From Cytauxzoon felis (lineage: Eukaryota; Apicomplexa; Aconoidasida; Piroplasmida; Theileriidae): DNA of 33,188 nucleotides. This document shows positions 18,645 through 29,122 of the stretch, piece after piece. The translations under genes and the position numbers were made by a program. The stretch covers positions 1 to 33,188 of the forward strand of contig JAIQCW010000131.1 of assembly GCA_020283715.1 (NCBI GenBank). The letters are read 5' to 3'. Position 1 is the stretch's first letter. Each line of letters begins with the position of its first letter. The notes beneath the pieces are model-generated. The model made no database searches. It was not told the origin of the DNA and worked only from the letters and a program-made list of their open reading frames with translations.

Positions 18645-19351
18645 TTAATGTTTTTCGGGTTTGGGTTCGAGTACGGTGATGCTATCGGGTAGTATTGTGG
18701 ATGGCCCGATTTTACCTTCTGGATCATATGGTAGCATAATTTTGACTCTGATACCTAATACACCTTGTCTTAATTGAACACATCTGGTTGCACTATTAAC
18801 AAAAGTTTTAGCTGGTTGACCAGTAGATATAATATAACCATCTTTAAATTTCATACTTTTTGCACGTTGTGCTCTAAGTTTACCAGATACTATTACTTCA
18901 CAACCTTTAGCACCAGATTCCATAATATGTCTTAATACACCATATGCTGCTCTTCTTACTGCTAAACCTTTTAATAATTTATAACGTAATGATTCAGCTT
19001 GTGCCATTGCACATAATCCTCTATTTTCTACACGTTCAGCATATAATTCTACACTATCTGATGAAAATCCAAATCTTTTTTGTACTAAAGATGTCAATTC
19101 TCTAATCCTTCTAGCCTTTTCACCTAATACTTCACGTGTTCTAGTAGCTCTAATAATAATTTCTGTACGTACAGGTGTTATTCTCAATTCTACACCTGAA
19201 TAACCATCTTCTGCTAATATACGAGATAAAAACTCATTCAACTCGGCATTAAATACACCATCGTCAATGAATCTCTTCTGTTTAGATTTCTACAAATTAT
19301 TCATCAGCCATAATAAATTATAATCAAACATACCCCTGCAATACCTATCAT
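18645..19351 (-). CDS. RPS3: 40S ribosomal protein S3
   Basis: uS3 lies at the mRNA entry channel of the small subunit. Exon 1 (19351-19334) encodes MIGIAG. A 44-nt GTATGT...GTAG intron follows, and exon 2 (19289-18645) encodes [20 protein letters not shown] and the rest: 220 residues, close to the usual length for this protein before any variable tail. The type II KH domain is clear in [20 protein letters not shown] with the GEKARRI loop and [13 protein letters not shown]. The C-terminal half has [40 protein letters not shown] and [20 protein letters not shown], all hallmark S3 motifs. The start is the only ATG giving an in-phase short first exon. This gene has no repeat cluster in its intron, but cluster 18 lies 57 bp past its stop. 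Confidence 0.95.
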
Positions 19352-20430
19352 TCTCTATAATTTTATTAATCTAATTTATACATAGAATCATTAAAAGCCT
19401 AATGAAATATAATGATTAAAATAAGTTAATAAGGATAATTGAATTCATATAAGATCAAAATTATTAATGGAATCACAACAAGTGTCACATTAATAATAAA
19501 CAAAGGGATCTTCTAAACATACCGAGATAACAAGATTTAATATAACGTCAATAATAAAGTAAAATGAAACAATAGTTATATTCTGTGGGGAACTGATCAT
19601 TGTACCAGAATATGCAAAAAATTATTACAATAACAATTAATAATCATTTATAAAGTGTTATAAATAAGTTAAAGTGAATTAAGATGGCAAAAATGATGTC
19701 TGACTGAAGTTTAGGCGTCAATTATTCCATGAGACTTAAAAAAATTTTAATCTCATTCAACTGGAGATTTAGTTATTAGAATATTCAAAATAAATTAATT
19801 TAATAGTAAATTAAAATTTTGTTGTTTAATCATGTCATCAGATGATACCTTTCTGAATCTTGACTCCGGTATGGAGCGCCTCACATTACACCCTCACCTC
19901 TAATCTCCATATTATTCGCTAACCCAAGTATAAAATATAATTCATTCTCGTATTGTACTTTTTACTACCGTATATATTCATAATTATGCCTTCTGTACTT
20001 GTATATAGTCTGGTTGTCAGTGTACCCAAAGATGTTGGACAATTTTTGAAACATTACTTTTAGTCGTCAAATCACAATCATTTCACCTACTGTTACTTCA
20101 TTTAAAACATGAATATCCCGTATCCTTGATAAATTTCCGAAAATGTCTATTCCTGGAGTTAGTATCTACGTGTACATAGGCGTCTCGGCGATGCGCAATT
20201 GGACGCTAGAATCCGTCCATGAAAGCATTAAGATGGCGTCTCATTTGTATAAGAATTATAATACATGTAAAATATTTTTTACTAATTCTAAATTTCTATA
20301 CTTAATTTAGAAATCGAATTCTTTATAATAAATACATAGTCTATTTCTATGTGAATTATACCTTGAAACTTTTTTAATTAAAATCAAGCGTAAGCACCAA
20401 GTATCAATTAAAGAGATTAAGTTTTTGAAA
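19352..20430. other. Intergenic region, rpS3 / membrane-protein gene
   Basis: About 1.1 kb between divergent genes and free of modular cassettes. It is mostly AT-rich. Two GC-richer islands stand out at about 19845-19910 and 20140-20245; the second has an open frame of about 55 codons beginning MSIPGVSIYVYIGVSAMRNW but no family resemblance. It presumably holds both promoters; no RNA gene could be identified. Confidence 0.45.
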
Positions 20431-22643
20431 ATGTCATCTTCTGAAAGCAATACCTCTGAACAACCTGAAGTTGTTGTAGAATCCTCACTAAGTGGTGAGG
20501 TCTTATCAGCATCTAGTCATGATAATGCAACATCACCAACCGGAGAAGCATCTCCATCAAGCGTTGTATCTTCAAAGTCATTATCATCTGAAGCATCTAA
20601 CGTTGAAGGAAGGGAAGGAGATTCACAATCTTCAGTATCTCCATCTTCATCACCTTCATCCCCAACTTCATCTCCATCATCTCAATCATCTCAATCTTCT
20701 GTTGCAGGTATGTCAACATCCAAAGGATAATATCACCTAAACCGCAATCATCATTATCATCGAAGACCATAAAATATCAGCCTGAGGTCCAATCCAACCT
20801 ATCTTTCCACTTCCACCTGAGGTTACAATCCTACTCTCCTTTCCACTTCCACCTCTCCTTCTCTTGCAGAGAGCTCCTCCAATTACTTATCTCTAAAGAG
20901 TATTGCCACTCCCGGAGATCGTGGTGAAGGTATTGATGAAGGTTGTGATGGATCATCCATCATGGGAATGATCGAAGATGGTTCTAAGGATGTGTTGGAT
21001 GTAACCTCAAGTGGACTACCTGGAAGCGATCTACGGGAGCTGGAGGGGGAAGTAAATAGAGAGGGCACCACGCCTAGTGGAAGAAGAGTAGGATTGGACC
21101 TCGGTGGAAGAGCTGTCTGCAGGACGACCTCGGGTGGGATAGCGAGTGGAATGGACAGTATGACTCGACTTCGAGTTGACTACAATTCTGTGTTCATATG
21201 TATATATATATTATTATAGATGTTGAGGATAAGTCAAGGGATGAGGCATCAGCTGAGAGTGTAGAGAATGGTTTATTTGCTAGTGTATTTTCTGACATGG
21301 ACAAGGTTGAGAGAACGTAAGTTTATTATTATATAGAGATAACAATTTTTTCTAGACTTCGTGTATTTCTCATTGTTGGTATTGTTCCATTTACTTTTGT
21401 TGGATGGCTAGTTGGTTTAGCTTATTCTACATTTGTCAAGAAGACTAAAAATATCCATAGAAAGGTGTGTATTATTGATATAAATTATATTATATATTAT
21501 AGTTACATAGCCTTTTGGCTATATTATCAGCTGTATCTGTATTCTTGGGAATTGTAGGTTTTTTCATTTACTATGGTATGTTGATACTTTAATATAATCA
21601 TCATATGATTACTTTAGCTTATACAAAAGATGTTGTTACAACACCAAGGACTGAACGTATTGTCCCGAAAGTTTTTGTACCATTAAGAACTATGGATTGT
21701 AATGATATGAAATTTGATTACATAAAGAGTATGTTATAAATATAAATATAAATATATTTCCTATAGGAGACAAAGGAGCTAATAATAATGTTGTATTTTT
21801 ATTTAGTGGCTTAGCATATGGTTGGCAGAATCATGGTATATTTGAATGTAAGTTAAATGATTATAATTAATTATATATAATAATTTCTAGTCCCTGATAA
21901 TATGGATTATAATGTCATTGCTGTTAATATTGATGATAAGGTTGAAGATTTAGGATCCAAATATGCATCTGTATTGGATAAAGTTACTAAATGCTTTAAA
22001 TTAAATGCATTACCAAATAAGACACTTGTAGTTGAATTCTCTGACTCTAATGTTGAGAGTCTTGTGAAATCTAAAAATGTAAGCTTAAAATATATTTTAA
22101 ATTTAACCTCATTTTTAATAATATAGTGGAGTTCATGGAAGAATGTCATGGCTATAAATAATGAAGTCCAATGTAAGAATAAAGTAGAAAAAACGGTATA
22201 TTTATATACAAATTTCATTTATCATTATAAATTATATATAGAATACTGATGAATCATTTATGTCACCTGTATCATCCTTGAAAACTCATATTGGTTATTC
22301 CAATAAACATATTTCATGCGGTAGAGAATATGTACATTTACCAGTACAAGTCACAGAAGATGGTGTCAATAGATACCATAAAAGAGTATGTTCATCTATA
22401 GTCTTTTTAATCATTCATTCTTAATAGGGATCTAACTTCAGTGATGTATTAAACTCATTCTTTACAGTTACACCACTCGTCAAAGAACGCTGCTTCCGTA
22501 CCAAAAACAGCTCATCCGATGTTAAATCTTACTTGAATGATTTAATCGAACCATTAGATACATTCCTAAACTATACCAATGAATCCGTACTCAAAAGCCC
22601 ATTATCCACCGCTATATTATGCAATAAAGCATTCTCATTATAG
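20431..22643 (+). CDS. Multi-exon two-pass membrane protein, unknown function
   Basis: Starts at ATG 20431 (MSSSESNTSEQPEVVVESSL) with about 90 residues of Ser/Glu/Pro low complexity, then a GTATGT donor at 20709. The intron holds a repeat cluster and ends at about 21219 (TATTATAG). Following exons encode DVEDKSRDEASAESVENGLF, then two hydrophobic segments, FLIVGIVPFTFVGWLVGLAY and LLAILSAVSVFLGIVGFFIY, separated by a basic VKKTKNIHRK loop. A roughly 280-residue C-terminal domain follows: TPRTERIVPKVFVPLRTMDC, NNVVFLFSGLAYGWQNHGIF, NALPNKTLVVEFSDS, ISCGREYVHLPVQVTED, the last exon with PLVKERCFRTKNSSSDVKSY, ending ILCNKAFSL. Its scattered cysteines and N-glycosylation-like sites would suit an extracytoplasmic location. 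I do not recognise a family. About nine exons with short introns. The Ser-rich start is not repeat-derived. Confidence 0.72.
20778..21180. repeat. Modular repeat cluster 19 (intron 1 of the membrane-protein gene)
   Basis: Arms, CTCTTGCAGAGAGCTCC variant, box, CACTCCCGGAGATCGTGG, spacer module in inverted orientation (GATGGATCATCCATC), arm, AGCGATCTACGGGAGCT, box, GGCACCACGCCTAGTGG, arm, AGCTGTCTGCAGG, arm variants. It fills almost the whole intron. Confidence 0.87.
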
Positions 22644-22827
22644 AACATTAACGTAAATTAATGATTTTTGATTAAAGGTCTTGTAGATTAACATCTTCAT
22701 TACATATGAAATAATAATTTAATACTACATAAAATTACATTTATAATCACTCAGTCTCATTACATATACACGAGATTCATACTATTCTCCATCTACTACA
22801 TCCATATATTCCATTCAATGCTCCAAT
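22644..22827. other. Intergenic AT-rich stretch after the membrane-protein gene
   Basis: Under 200 bp of plain AT-rich DNA between the stop at 22643 and the cassettes; no feature seen. Confidence 0.4.
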
Positions 22828-22930
22828 AGAAGTTACATTCCTGCCGTCAGCTTCTCCACCTGAGGTCTATCCTGCCGTCAGCTCTTTTATTTAGTTCCCC
22901 CTCCAGCTCCCATAGATCGCCTCCGGGCAT
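22828..22930. repeat. Modular repeat cluster 20a
   Basis: CCTGCCGTCAGCTTCTCC, arm, CCTGCCGTCAGCTCTTT, box, AGCTCCCATAGATCGCCTCC. It lies directly left of AT-rich element copy B. Confidence 0.82.
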
Positions 22931-22965
22931 TATTTATCATAAAAAATACATGCTCTATAAACCCT

Positions 22966-23310
22966 ATAATTATCGGGATAAAAAACCTCATACTCAAATA
23001 TTGTGGGGCGATTACCCCATGATCCAAATTCATATAGCATTTTAATATACTTCCAATAATTTATTATGTATATTAATACAATTGAAGGAAGAAATATAGT
23101 TATATGATGGTATACAAGTGTTTATATAAATAATTATTATAATATATATAGTATATAACTACTAACATGAGCTGATACTATTATACTAACTATATTATAC
23201 TTATAATAATACTAATTATATATACTTTTATAAATTATTAAAAATATTATACTTCAATTATAAATGATTAAGAGAAGATAATTATTATAATTATAATAAA
23301 TTAATTTACA
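22966..23310 (+). repeat. AT-rich ~300-bp dispersed element, copy B
   Basis: Inverted relative to copy A (3757-4060). Shared landmarks: CGGGATAAAAAAC end, ATAACTACTAACATGA, TATACTTATAATAATACTAA, AATATTATACTTCAATT. It is flanked by modular cassettes at both ends, as copy A is. The CGGGATAAAAAAC side carries about 60 extra bases (GTGGGGCGATTACCCCATG region) that are weakly reminiscent of the MITE-like element interior. Confidence 0.75.
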
Positions 23311-23317
23311 GAATATT

Positions 23318-23494
23318 AGTGGATTGGAACTCAAGTGGAGTACCTGGAAGCGATCTATGGAAGCTGGAAGGGGAGGTAAATAGAGAGGCCACCACGGCGA
23401 GTGGGAAGACAAGGTTGTAACCTCAGGTGGAACGTAGAGTAGAAAAGAAGATGGAGGAGTGTGGAGAAGATTAGGTGTAATGGACATAGAGTGG
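23318..23494. repeat. Modular repeat cluster 20b (at the K+ channel 3' end)
   Basis: Arm, AGCGATCTATGGAAGCTGG, box, GCCACCACGGCGAGTGG, arm and degenerate arms (GTAATGGACATAGAGTGGAC). The stop codon of the channel frame (23471-23473) falls within this degenerate part. Confidence 0.83.
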
Positions 23495-26193
23495 ACAGTT
23501 CATTGTGTTTATATGTGAACAAACCTCGAATGTGCATCCATGAAAGACGTTTGGAATTGAGTGTATACATAGTCGTTTCGATGCTCCTCTTAGATACCAG
23601 TGGTATAATCTTAGTGATTTATTGAGTGATTGTGGGTATCTTTGTGCGATGCTATAATTTTGATTGAGTGTGAGATTGACGATTAGTGTAATGATTCCGG
23701 GGCATAATATATTTTTTGTAATCATTGACATTTTCAAAAGATGTAAATTAACTATATATTATGTAAGTAATGAGGATATAGGAAATTACTTACCATTAAT
23801 ACCAATAGTTTTAGTAATGAAATCATGTCCTATCGGTGAACAGAATTGCATAATAATATTATCAGTACTACATCCATATTTTTTAGCGCTAATAGCTCTT
23901 ATTATAGTTTTCATATCATTAGTTCTTGGATCTTTACCTTTAAATGATGATAATACAAATACAGACATTGCTACTCTTGCTTTAACATCTTCTAATATAT
24001 TAATATTACCATTAAGATCAACATCTCCATTTAATAAACAAATTTGTACACCTAATGTCGACGCTTGATCTATTTGACATGAATACATTTCAATTTCATT
24101 TGGTGTTATTAATATAATTTTACTAAAATGGGGATTATATAATTATTACAATAAATCAACTTACATATCCTCAGATGAATAATATACTTTTGATATAAAT
24201 TGCGATAATTGAAATGGATCAACATCACCAATTAATAATACAAATTTTTTTATACTAGCCCTATATACAATTAATAATTATTCATATTCATTTATAACAC
24301 ACCATGAAAGTAAATGACCACTAATCTTACATTGACCATGTAACATTTGTATAGTATGATTTATAGTTATTGGGATCCAAATAAGTACCCAAGATATAAA
24401 AAATAATGCAGAAAATCTAGCACCCAATGTCAAAGGTTTCATATCACCATAACCAACTAATAATTATATTATATGAAATATATTTACATCAACAAACCAG
24501 TAGATATAGTAATTATAGCAAAATAAAATAAATCAGCATATTGCTCAAGAGCATAATTAAATTGATTAACATTAGCATCAGGATGTATACCCTGCATCAT
24601 ATACATTGAACCTATAGAAGAAAATAAATCATCAAACTTATTCTAACAGTTCCACCTGAGGTTACCACCACTGTTAGTCTTGCAGACAGCTCTTCTAATT
24701 ATTTCCCCCTCCGCTTCCCTGAGATCAGCTACGGGCATTCCACTTGAGGTTATAAACCTAATCTCGGCGAGATATGACTAAAGTGACGGAATCTATGTTT
24801 ATGAAGATATCTCAATGAATATTGAATGGATTAAAGTGAGGATGAGTAAATTAAATAGAATCATCAAATTCCTTTTCAATGAAGTATTAACATCAGAATT
24901 TCATCCAATCGTCATTGAGATATTTTCAGTAGTTTCCCCAGAAATTCAGGATTTCCTTCAAGTTTTGGAGGTAAAAATGAAGAAGTGAAATTGGACCACA
25001 AGTAGACACCTCAAGTGGAACCCGTAGCTGATCTCAGGGAAGCGGAGGGGGAAATAAATAGAGGAGCTGTCTGCAAGACAAGGATAGGACCTCAGGTGGA
25101 TATAAGTATGATTATTAAATGTTATAAACATACCGGCGAAACAACATGACATGACGAAAATTTCGAGTACAATTTTGATGATATGTTTTGCTTTATCACG
25201 GCCATCATTACTTGCTTTTAAAATTGTATTCGTCCATACTGTATATGATTAATATTTGTGGTATATAGAGTATTACCGAAAATTTTGATCCAAATTAGGA
25301 ATCCATGGAACCAATAGACTTGCATATATGTCAAATCTTTGAAGAATATAAGTTTCATTATTATTACCAGTGGTGGTAGTAATAGAGAATTGATCCAAAA
25401 GACGGGTGATGAGATAATATCTTTAAATTCTTGTGTCTCTAGGATAAATAACAACATCTCTGCTGTGGACTGGATTTGGATATGAAATTATTAAAATTAT
25501 GGACTTACAGCTGAAATAACGAAGAAATGTATCGGGTATAGCCATGGGGGTACTAAATTAAATCTCCATCCAATATCGATATTATCCCTTCTCCAATATG
25601 TAATAGTCACTAACCAAACAAATAATCTTATCACATCCCATATTAACAAGACTATACCAGAATTCCTCATCATACATGTCAATGTAAGTCTAGAATAACT
25701 ATACCACAGCTTAAAATGGTAATATCCTAAGAAATATATAATTAAATACTTTTATAAAACCAACTTGCTAATGAAAATCTAGCAACTTCTTTCCTTATCT
25801 TGTCGTCATCATCATCAAATGACTTATCCATAGACGCTAAATTACCACCGATTGTAAGTCTCTTGTTGACTTGTCTGAAATCATAAAATATTTCTACATC
25901 TACACACACCTTTCAATATATGCACCAGTAGATCTATGTTTCAGAAATACTCTAACAAAATTTATGACATATAGTGTTATAAAGAATGTAATGGCACCAA
26001 AAATTGCCGGTAAGATCTCAGCCCATCGACTATCATCTGAAATGTAAATTATTATCATTTAAAGCCCAAATTTACCTTCAGATGCAGTGATAGTAACGAT
26101 TAATAATGACGTAACGTATAAAGCCAGTAAAAGAACAGCAAATATACCTCTAAAATATTTATTTGTTGTCTTTACCTTAAAGCTTATAGACAT
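23471..26193 (-). CDS. BK (Slo)-type calcium-activated potassium channel
   Basis: The start MSISFKVKTTNKYFRGIFAV enters a transmembrane helix (FAVLLLALYVTSLLIVTITA). Further exons give EILPAIFGAITFFITLYVIN, SGIVLLIWDVIRLFVWLVTI, WINSLLLPPLVIIMKLIFF, WFHGFLIWIKIFG, and the pore ADLFYFAIITISTGLL joined across an intron to IGYGDMKP, a GYGD selectivity filter. The following helix FSALFFISWVLIWIPITINH leads into an RCK domain with ALSI-type features: RTNDMKTIIRAISAKKYG, then NVNLHLLKMSMITKNILCPG and IITLIVNLTL, where BK channels have LKLGFIAQSCLAPG..T.L.NLF. About ten exons. The frame stops at 23471 soon after this point, inside degenerate repeat sequence. Full BK channels have a second RCK domain, so the gene may be truncated or continue through splicing I cannot see. 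Two introns carry insertions (24650-25105 region). Confidence 0.82.
24651..24755. repeat. Modular repeat cluster 21a (K+ channel intron)
   Basis: Arm, CTTGCAGACAGCTCTTC, box, CGCTTCCCTGAGATCAGC, arm, leading directly into the duplicated ORF-bearing segment. Confidence 0.85.
24750..24985 (+). repeat. Duplicated ~230-bp ORF-bearing segment, copy 1
   Basis: Closely similar to 28340-28578, with small differences. Both follow the arm (TTCCACTTGAGG) with TTATAAACCTAATCTCG and end at GGAGGTAAAAATGAAG. From an ATG at about 24817, an open frame of about 57 codons contains NRIIKFLFNEVLTSEFHPIV and SPEIQDFLQVLEVKMKK; copy 2 keeps the same frame. It lies within the channel intron on the opposite strand to the channel. 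Origin unknown. Confidence 0.7.
24986..25105. repeat. Modular repeat cluster 21b (K+ channel intron)
   Basis: Arm, inverted CTGATCTCAGGGAAGCGG, box, AGCTGTCTGCAAG, end arm. With 21a it encloses the duplicated segment. Confidence 0.85.
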
Positions 26194-26712
26194 ATTCGAT
26201 TAAATGCTGTTACTATCATTCCTTGCTTCAAATTTTATCACAGAAATATACAATCACCATTATAAGGGACAGATAAACATATTAAGCTCCAATTTGGCTA
26301 CATATAACATTATAAACGATGCGATATCAATATTAAAAATCACAATTTCATACAAATATACAGAGTTAAATATAAAATTTATACAACAATGTGCAAGTTT
26401 TATATAAATTATAACGCCCTTTTAACACGGAAATGGTCCCGTCATGTAAATTGATACATAGCTGTAGTATCCGACTGAAATTTGAAAATTTAAAAATTAT
26501 TCACCAAAAATCAAAAGACATAACTGTACACATTGATAAAACATCTATAAATCATAATTTATGGACTAATTTAAATTAGTTTTTACATTAGATATTGGGA
26601 CTACTATCTTCGTGATTCACCTCTATCAATACACTACTTACCATATATCGTCCGAACTATGTATAATGATTAAATTAACATCCAAACTCTATTCTTATAC
26701 TAAATACAGACA
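26194..26712. other. Divergent intergenic region, K+ channel / MED4-like
   Basis: About 520 bp without cassettes. A plus-strand frame of 67 codons from 26204 starts MLLLSFLASNFITEIYNHHY, but without family resemblance or a downstream continuation I do not call it a gene. Probably promoter sequence for both neighbours. Confidence 0.4.
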
Positions 26713-28200
26713 ATGGGAGAAGTCGTAAGCATATTAATCCTATTGCTGAATATCATTTCATTTATCATAGGCTACGACGCTTTAATAAGAGTAGGCGTTG
26801 GAATCTCGCTAACTGGCTTACACAATTGACGTACGAAAACTTGAAATTTAAAAAGGGCTGGAAGACAAAGACATTTATCAATCCCCCGAAGGAATTGTTA
26901 ATTAATACAAGGCCTACTAGATTATGTGATATGGAAAAGTTACATTCTCAGGATAGACAATACTATAAGAAGTAGGATAATATCAGGAGTCTATTATTAC
27001 ATCAAAATGTCAAGGTTGAACGAATTTGTTGAGTTAATTTCGAATATCATCAAGGATGACTGGTATAAAGTGAAGGTACCATATACTGAGGAATGGGATG
27101 AAGACTTCGACCGATATGTCAATGGACTAATAAACAGTAAACATAGTGATGCTAACCCGGAGGAACGAACTTCTACCGTAGATCCTGCCGTAAGCTCTCC
27201 AGCTGAGGTTACATCTACCTCTCTTCCACTCGCCGTTGAGGCCTCTTCTAATTACCTATCTCTAAAGAGTATAGCCACTCCCGGAGATCGTGGCGGTGAC
27301 AAAGATGGTGAGGATGTAACCTCAAGTGGACTACCCGTAGCTGATCTCAGGGAAGCGGAGGGACAACTAAATAGAGAAGGCACCACGCCTAGTGGAAGAA
27401 GAGTAGGATTGGACATCGGCGAAGAGGCTGTCTGCAAGACAAAGGTATTAAAATCATTTTTGATGATTATAATTCTATAGGATTTTATAATGCTGCGTGA
27501 ATATTCGAATGATGAACGATTTAAATTATGTTTTGATATCTTTAATATGATGGAAGGGTTATGGTTGGAAGGTAGAAAACGTATTAAAGCTATAGAACAA
27601 TGTGAATTAAGTAATTCATTAACATTAGATGATTTATTAAAATATTCTTTGAGGTAATAATAAACCCCATAAATAAATGGTGCATTGCCCTATAGGATTC
27701 GTAATACAACATACTCACCACCGGAGAATATGAATGTTACAGATCCTACACATCATTATGATATATTTCCACAATATCACTTTTTGGGTATACCAAATAT
27801 GGATCAGATGCATAAATCACGATTATTCAACTTGAATAAATTACAAGAACAAACCCCACCACCACAAATCAAATTTGAATATGTATCAGAGACAATGAAT
27901 AAAATGATAATATTATCACCAAATGAAAATTGTATTATACACTTTCAAACTTCAAGGATTAATCCAAATATTATTTGTCCACAGACTGGACAACCAACGG
28001 TATCAATCACAGAGCCTACTGTATATAATAAAGAACGTAATTATAATTTTAAAGTCAATTGCCAACCATTCACTGTTAGGGCATGGGCTACATTTGGTGA
28101 CTTGAAAGATTCACAAGTCGTCGAAGCCACTTACAATCCAAACATCACAACAAAAAAAGAAGAAATCAAAGAACAATTCGGATTCATGCTCTCTAGATGA
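26713..28200 (+). CDS. MED4: Mediator subunit 4-like protein with exonic repeat insertion
   Basis: MED4 is a middle-module subunit of the RNA polymerase II Mediator. Exons that join in phase: 26713-26724, 26790-26971, 27015-27444, 27481-27653, 27696-28200, giving 433 residues. The MED4 signature spans an intron: LTLDDLLKYSLR then IRNTTYSPPENM, matching the family LL.YA.RIS.TT.APP.., followed by FPQYHFLGIPNMDQMHKSRL, like the Pro-rich ...P.PQDEQMRASQL. The upstream region is a predicted helix (YYKKLNEFVELISNIIKDDW). Exon 3 carries about 95 residues (27158-27440) made of modular cassettes, in frame and without stops. The C-terminal 120 residues (KFEYVSETMNKMIILSPNEN...) are unassigned. The first two exon joins are inferred; an alternative start at ATG 27007 would leave a shorter protein. 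Confidence 0.65.
27158..27440 (+). repeat. Modular repeat cluster 22, coding, within the MED4-like exon
   Basis: Same grammar as intronic clusters: AACCCGGAGGAACG linker, a GATCCTGCCGTAAGCTC short cassette, arm, CACTCGCCGTTGAGGCC, box, the TATAGCCACTCCCGGAGATC cassette, arm, inverted CTGATCTCAGGGAAGCGG, box, GGCACCACGCCTAGTGG, arm, GGCTGTCTGCAAGAC. Translated it reads [20 protein letters not shown], then [20 protein letters not shown] and [11 protein letters not shown], with no stop. Confidence 0.88.
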
Positions 28201-28237
28201 TATAAGAAAATATAACGATTATTAAAGTCGTAACTTA

Positions 28238-28345
28238 TCACATGAGGTATATCCACCTCGTCTTCCACTTGCAGAGAGCCTTCTCTATTTAGTTCCCCTT
28301 CCAGCTCCCAGAGATCGCTTCCAGGTTCCACTTCCACTTGAGGTT
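28238..28345. repeat. Modular repeat cluster 23a
   Basis: Degenerate arm, CACTTGCAGAGAGCC variant, box, AGCTCCCAGAGATCGCTT, arm. Intergenic, downstream of the MED4-like stop. Confidence 0.82.
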
Positions 28346-28578
28346 ATAAACCTAATCTCGATGAGATAAGGATAAAGTGATGGAACTATGTTTAAGAGGA
28401 TATCTCAATGAATATAAATTTGAATGCAGTGAGGATTAGTAAACTAAATACAATCATCAAATTCCTTTTCAATGAAGTATTGACATTTAAAATGCATCCA
28501 ATATTCATTTCACAATCTTCAGTAGTTTCCCCAGAAATTCAGGATTTCCTTCAAATTTTGGAGGTAAAAATGAAGTAA
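28340..28578 (+). repeat. Duplicated ~230-bp ORF-bearing segment, copy 2
   Basis: Second copy of 24750-24985 in the same orientation. The open frame is retained (SKLNTIIKFLFNEVLTFKMH, SPEIQDFLQILEVKMK) and ends at a TAA. It is bracketed by modular cassettes as copy 1 is, but intergenic rather than intronic. Confidence 0.7.
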
Positions 28579-28772
28579 TGTACCGAGGATGATCTACGGG
28601 AATCCGAGGGGAAGTAAATAGAAGAGGCTGTCTGCAAGACGACGAAAGTTGGAGAAGATAGTGATGTAACCACAAGTGGAAGTGGAACACCCGTAGCTGA
28701 TCTCAGGGAAGCGGAGGTAAATAGAGAAGGCCACCACGTCGAGTGCAAACGTCAGGACAGATCGCAGGTGGG
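28579..28772. repeat. Modular repeat cluster 23b
   Basis: GATGATCTACGGGAATCCGA cassette, box, GGCTGTCTGCAAGAC, arm-like pieces, inverted CTGATCTCAGGGAAGCGG, box, GGCCACCACGTCGAGTG and a degraded arm. Confidence 0.83.
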
Positions 28773-29122
28773 AATTTCTGCATGTGAGGGAAGTGTGTAG
28801 TGGAAAAGGAGACGTAATGGCTTGGGCTTATAGGTTTATAATTATCTGAATGATAGTGATGATATTTAAATTATTGTAGTGGCATGTAGGACAGCTCCTC
28901 TATTTAGTTCCCCTTTATCTCCCGTAGATCGCTTATGAATTTATTATTTATGATTATCAGATTCTAGAGATATAACGTAGTAATTTATAACTTTTAGAAC
29001 CCCATATTATTTAATTTTATTGCCATTATGTGTAATCTATAGACAAGTGTGATGTTAAAATACCCCATTAGACAAGTTTGATTTTTATGACATTTAAATT
29101 GTGAATTGTCAGATTTGTCAAG
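28773..29122. other. Intergenic region upstream of the surface antigen, with a degraded cassette remnant
   Basis: AT-rich. At 28886-28940 a decayed piece reads GGACAGCTCCTCTATTTAG then CTCCCGTAGATCGCTTATG: short cassette, box and long cassette without arms. The rest is probably the antigen promoter. Confidence 0.55.

Noticed and set aside
20140..20310. 55-codon ORF / GC-richer island before the membrane-protein gene
   Set aside because: Too short to support alone, and neither a tRNA cloverleaf nor a snoRNA box pair could be built with confidence.
26204..26407. Small plus-strand ORF upstream of the MED4-like gene (MLLLSFLASNFITEIYNHHY...)
   Set aside because: Lies in the divergent promoter gap, with AT-driven composition and no recognisable domain or spliced continuation.
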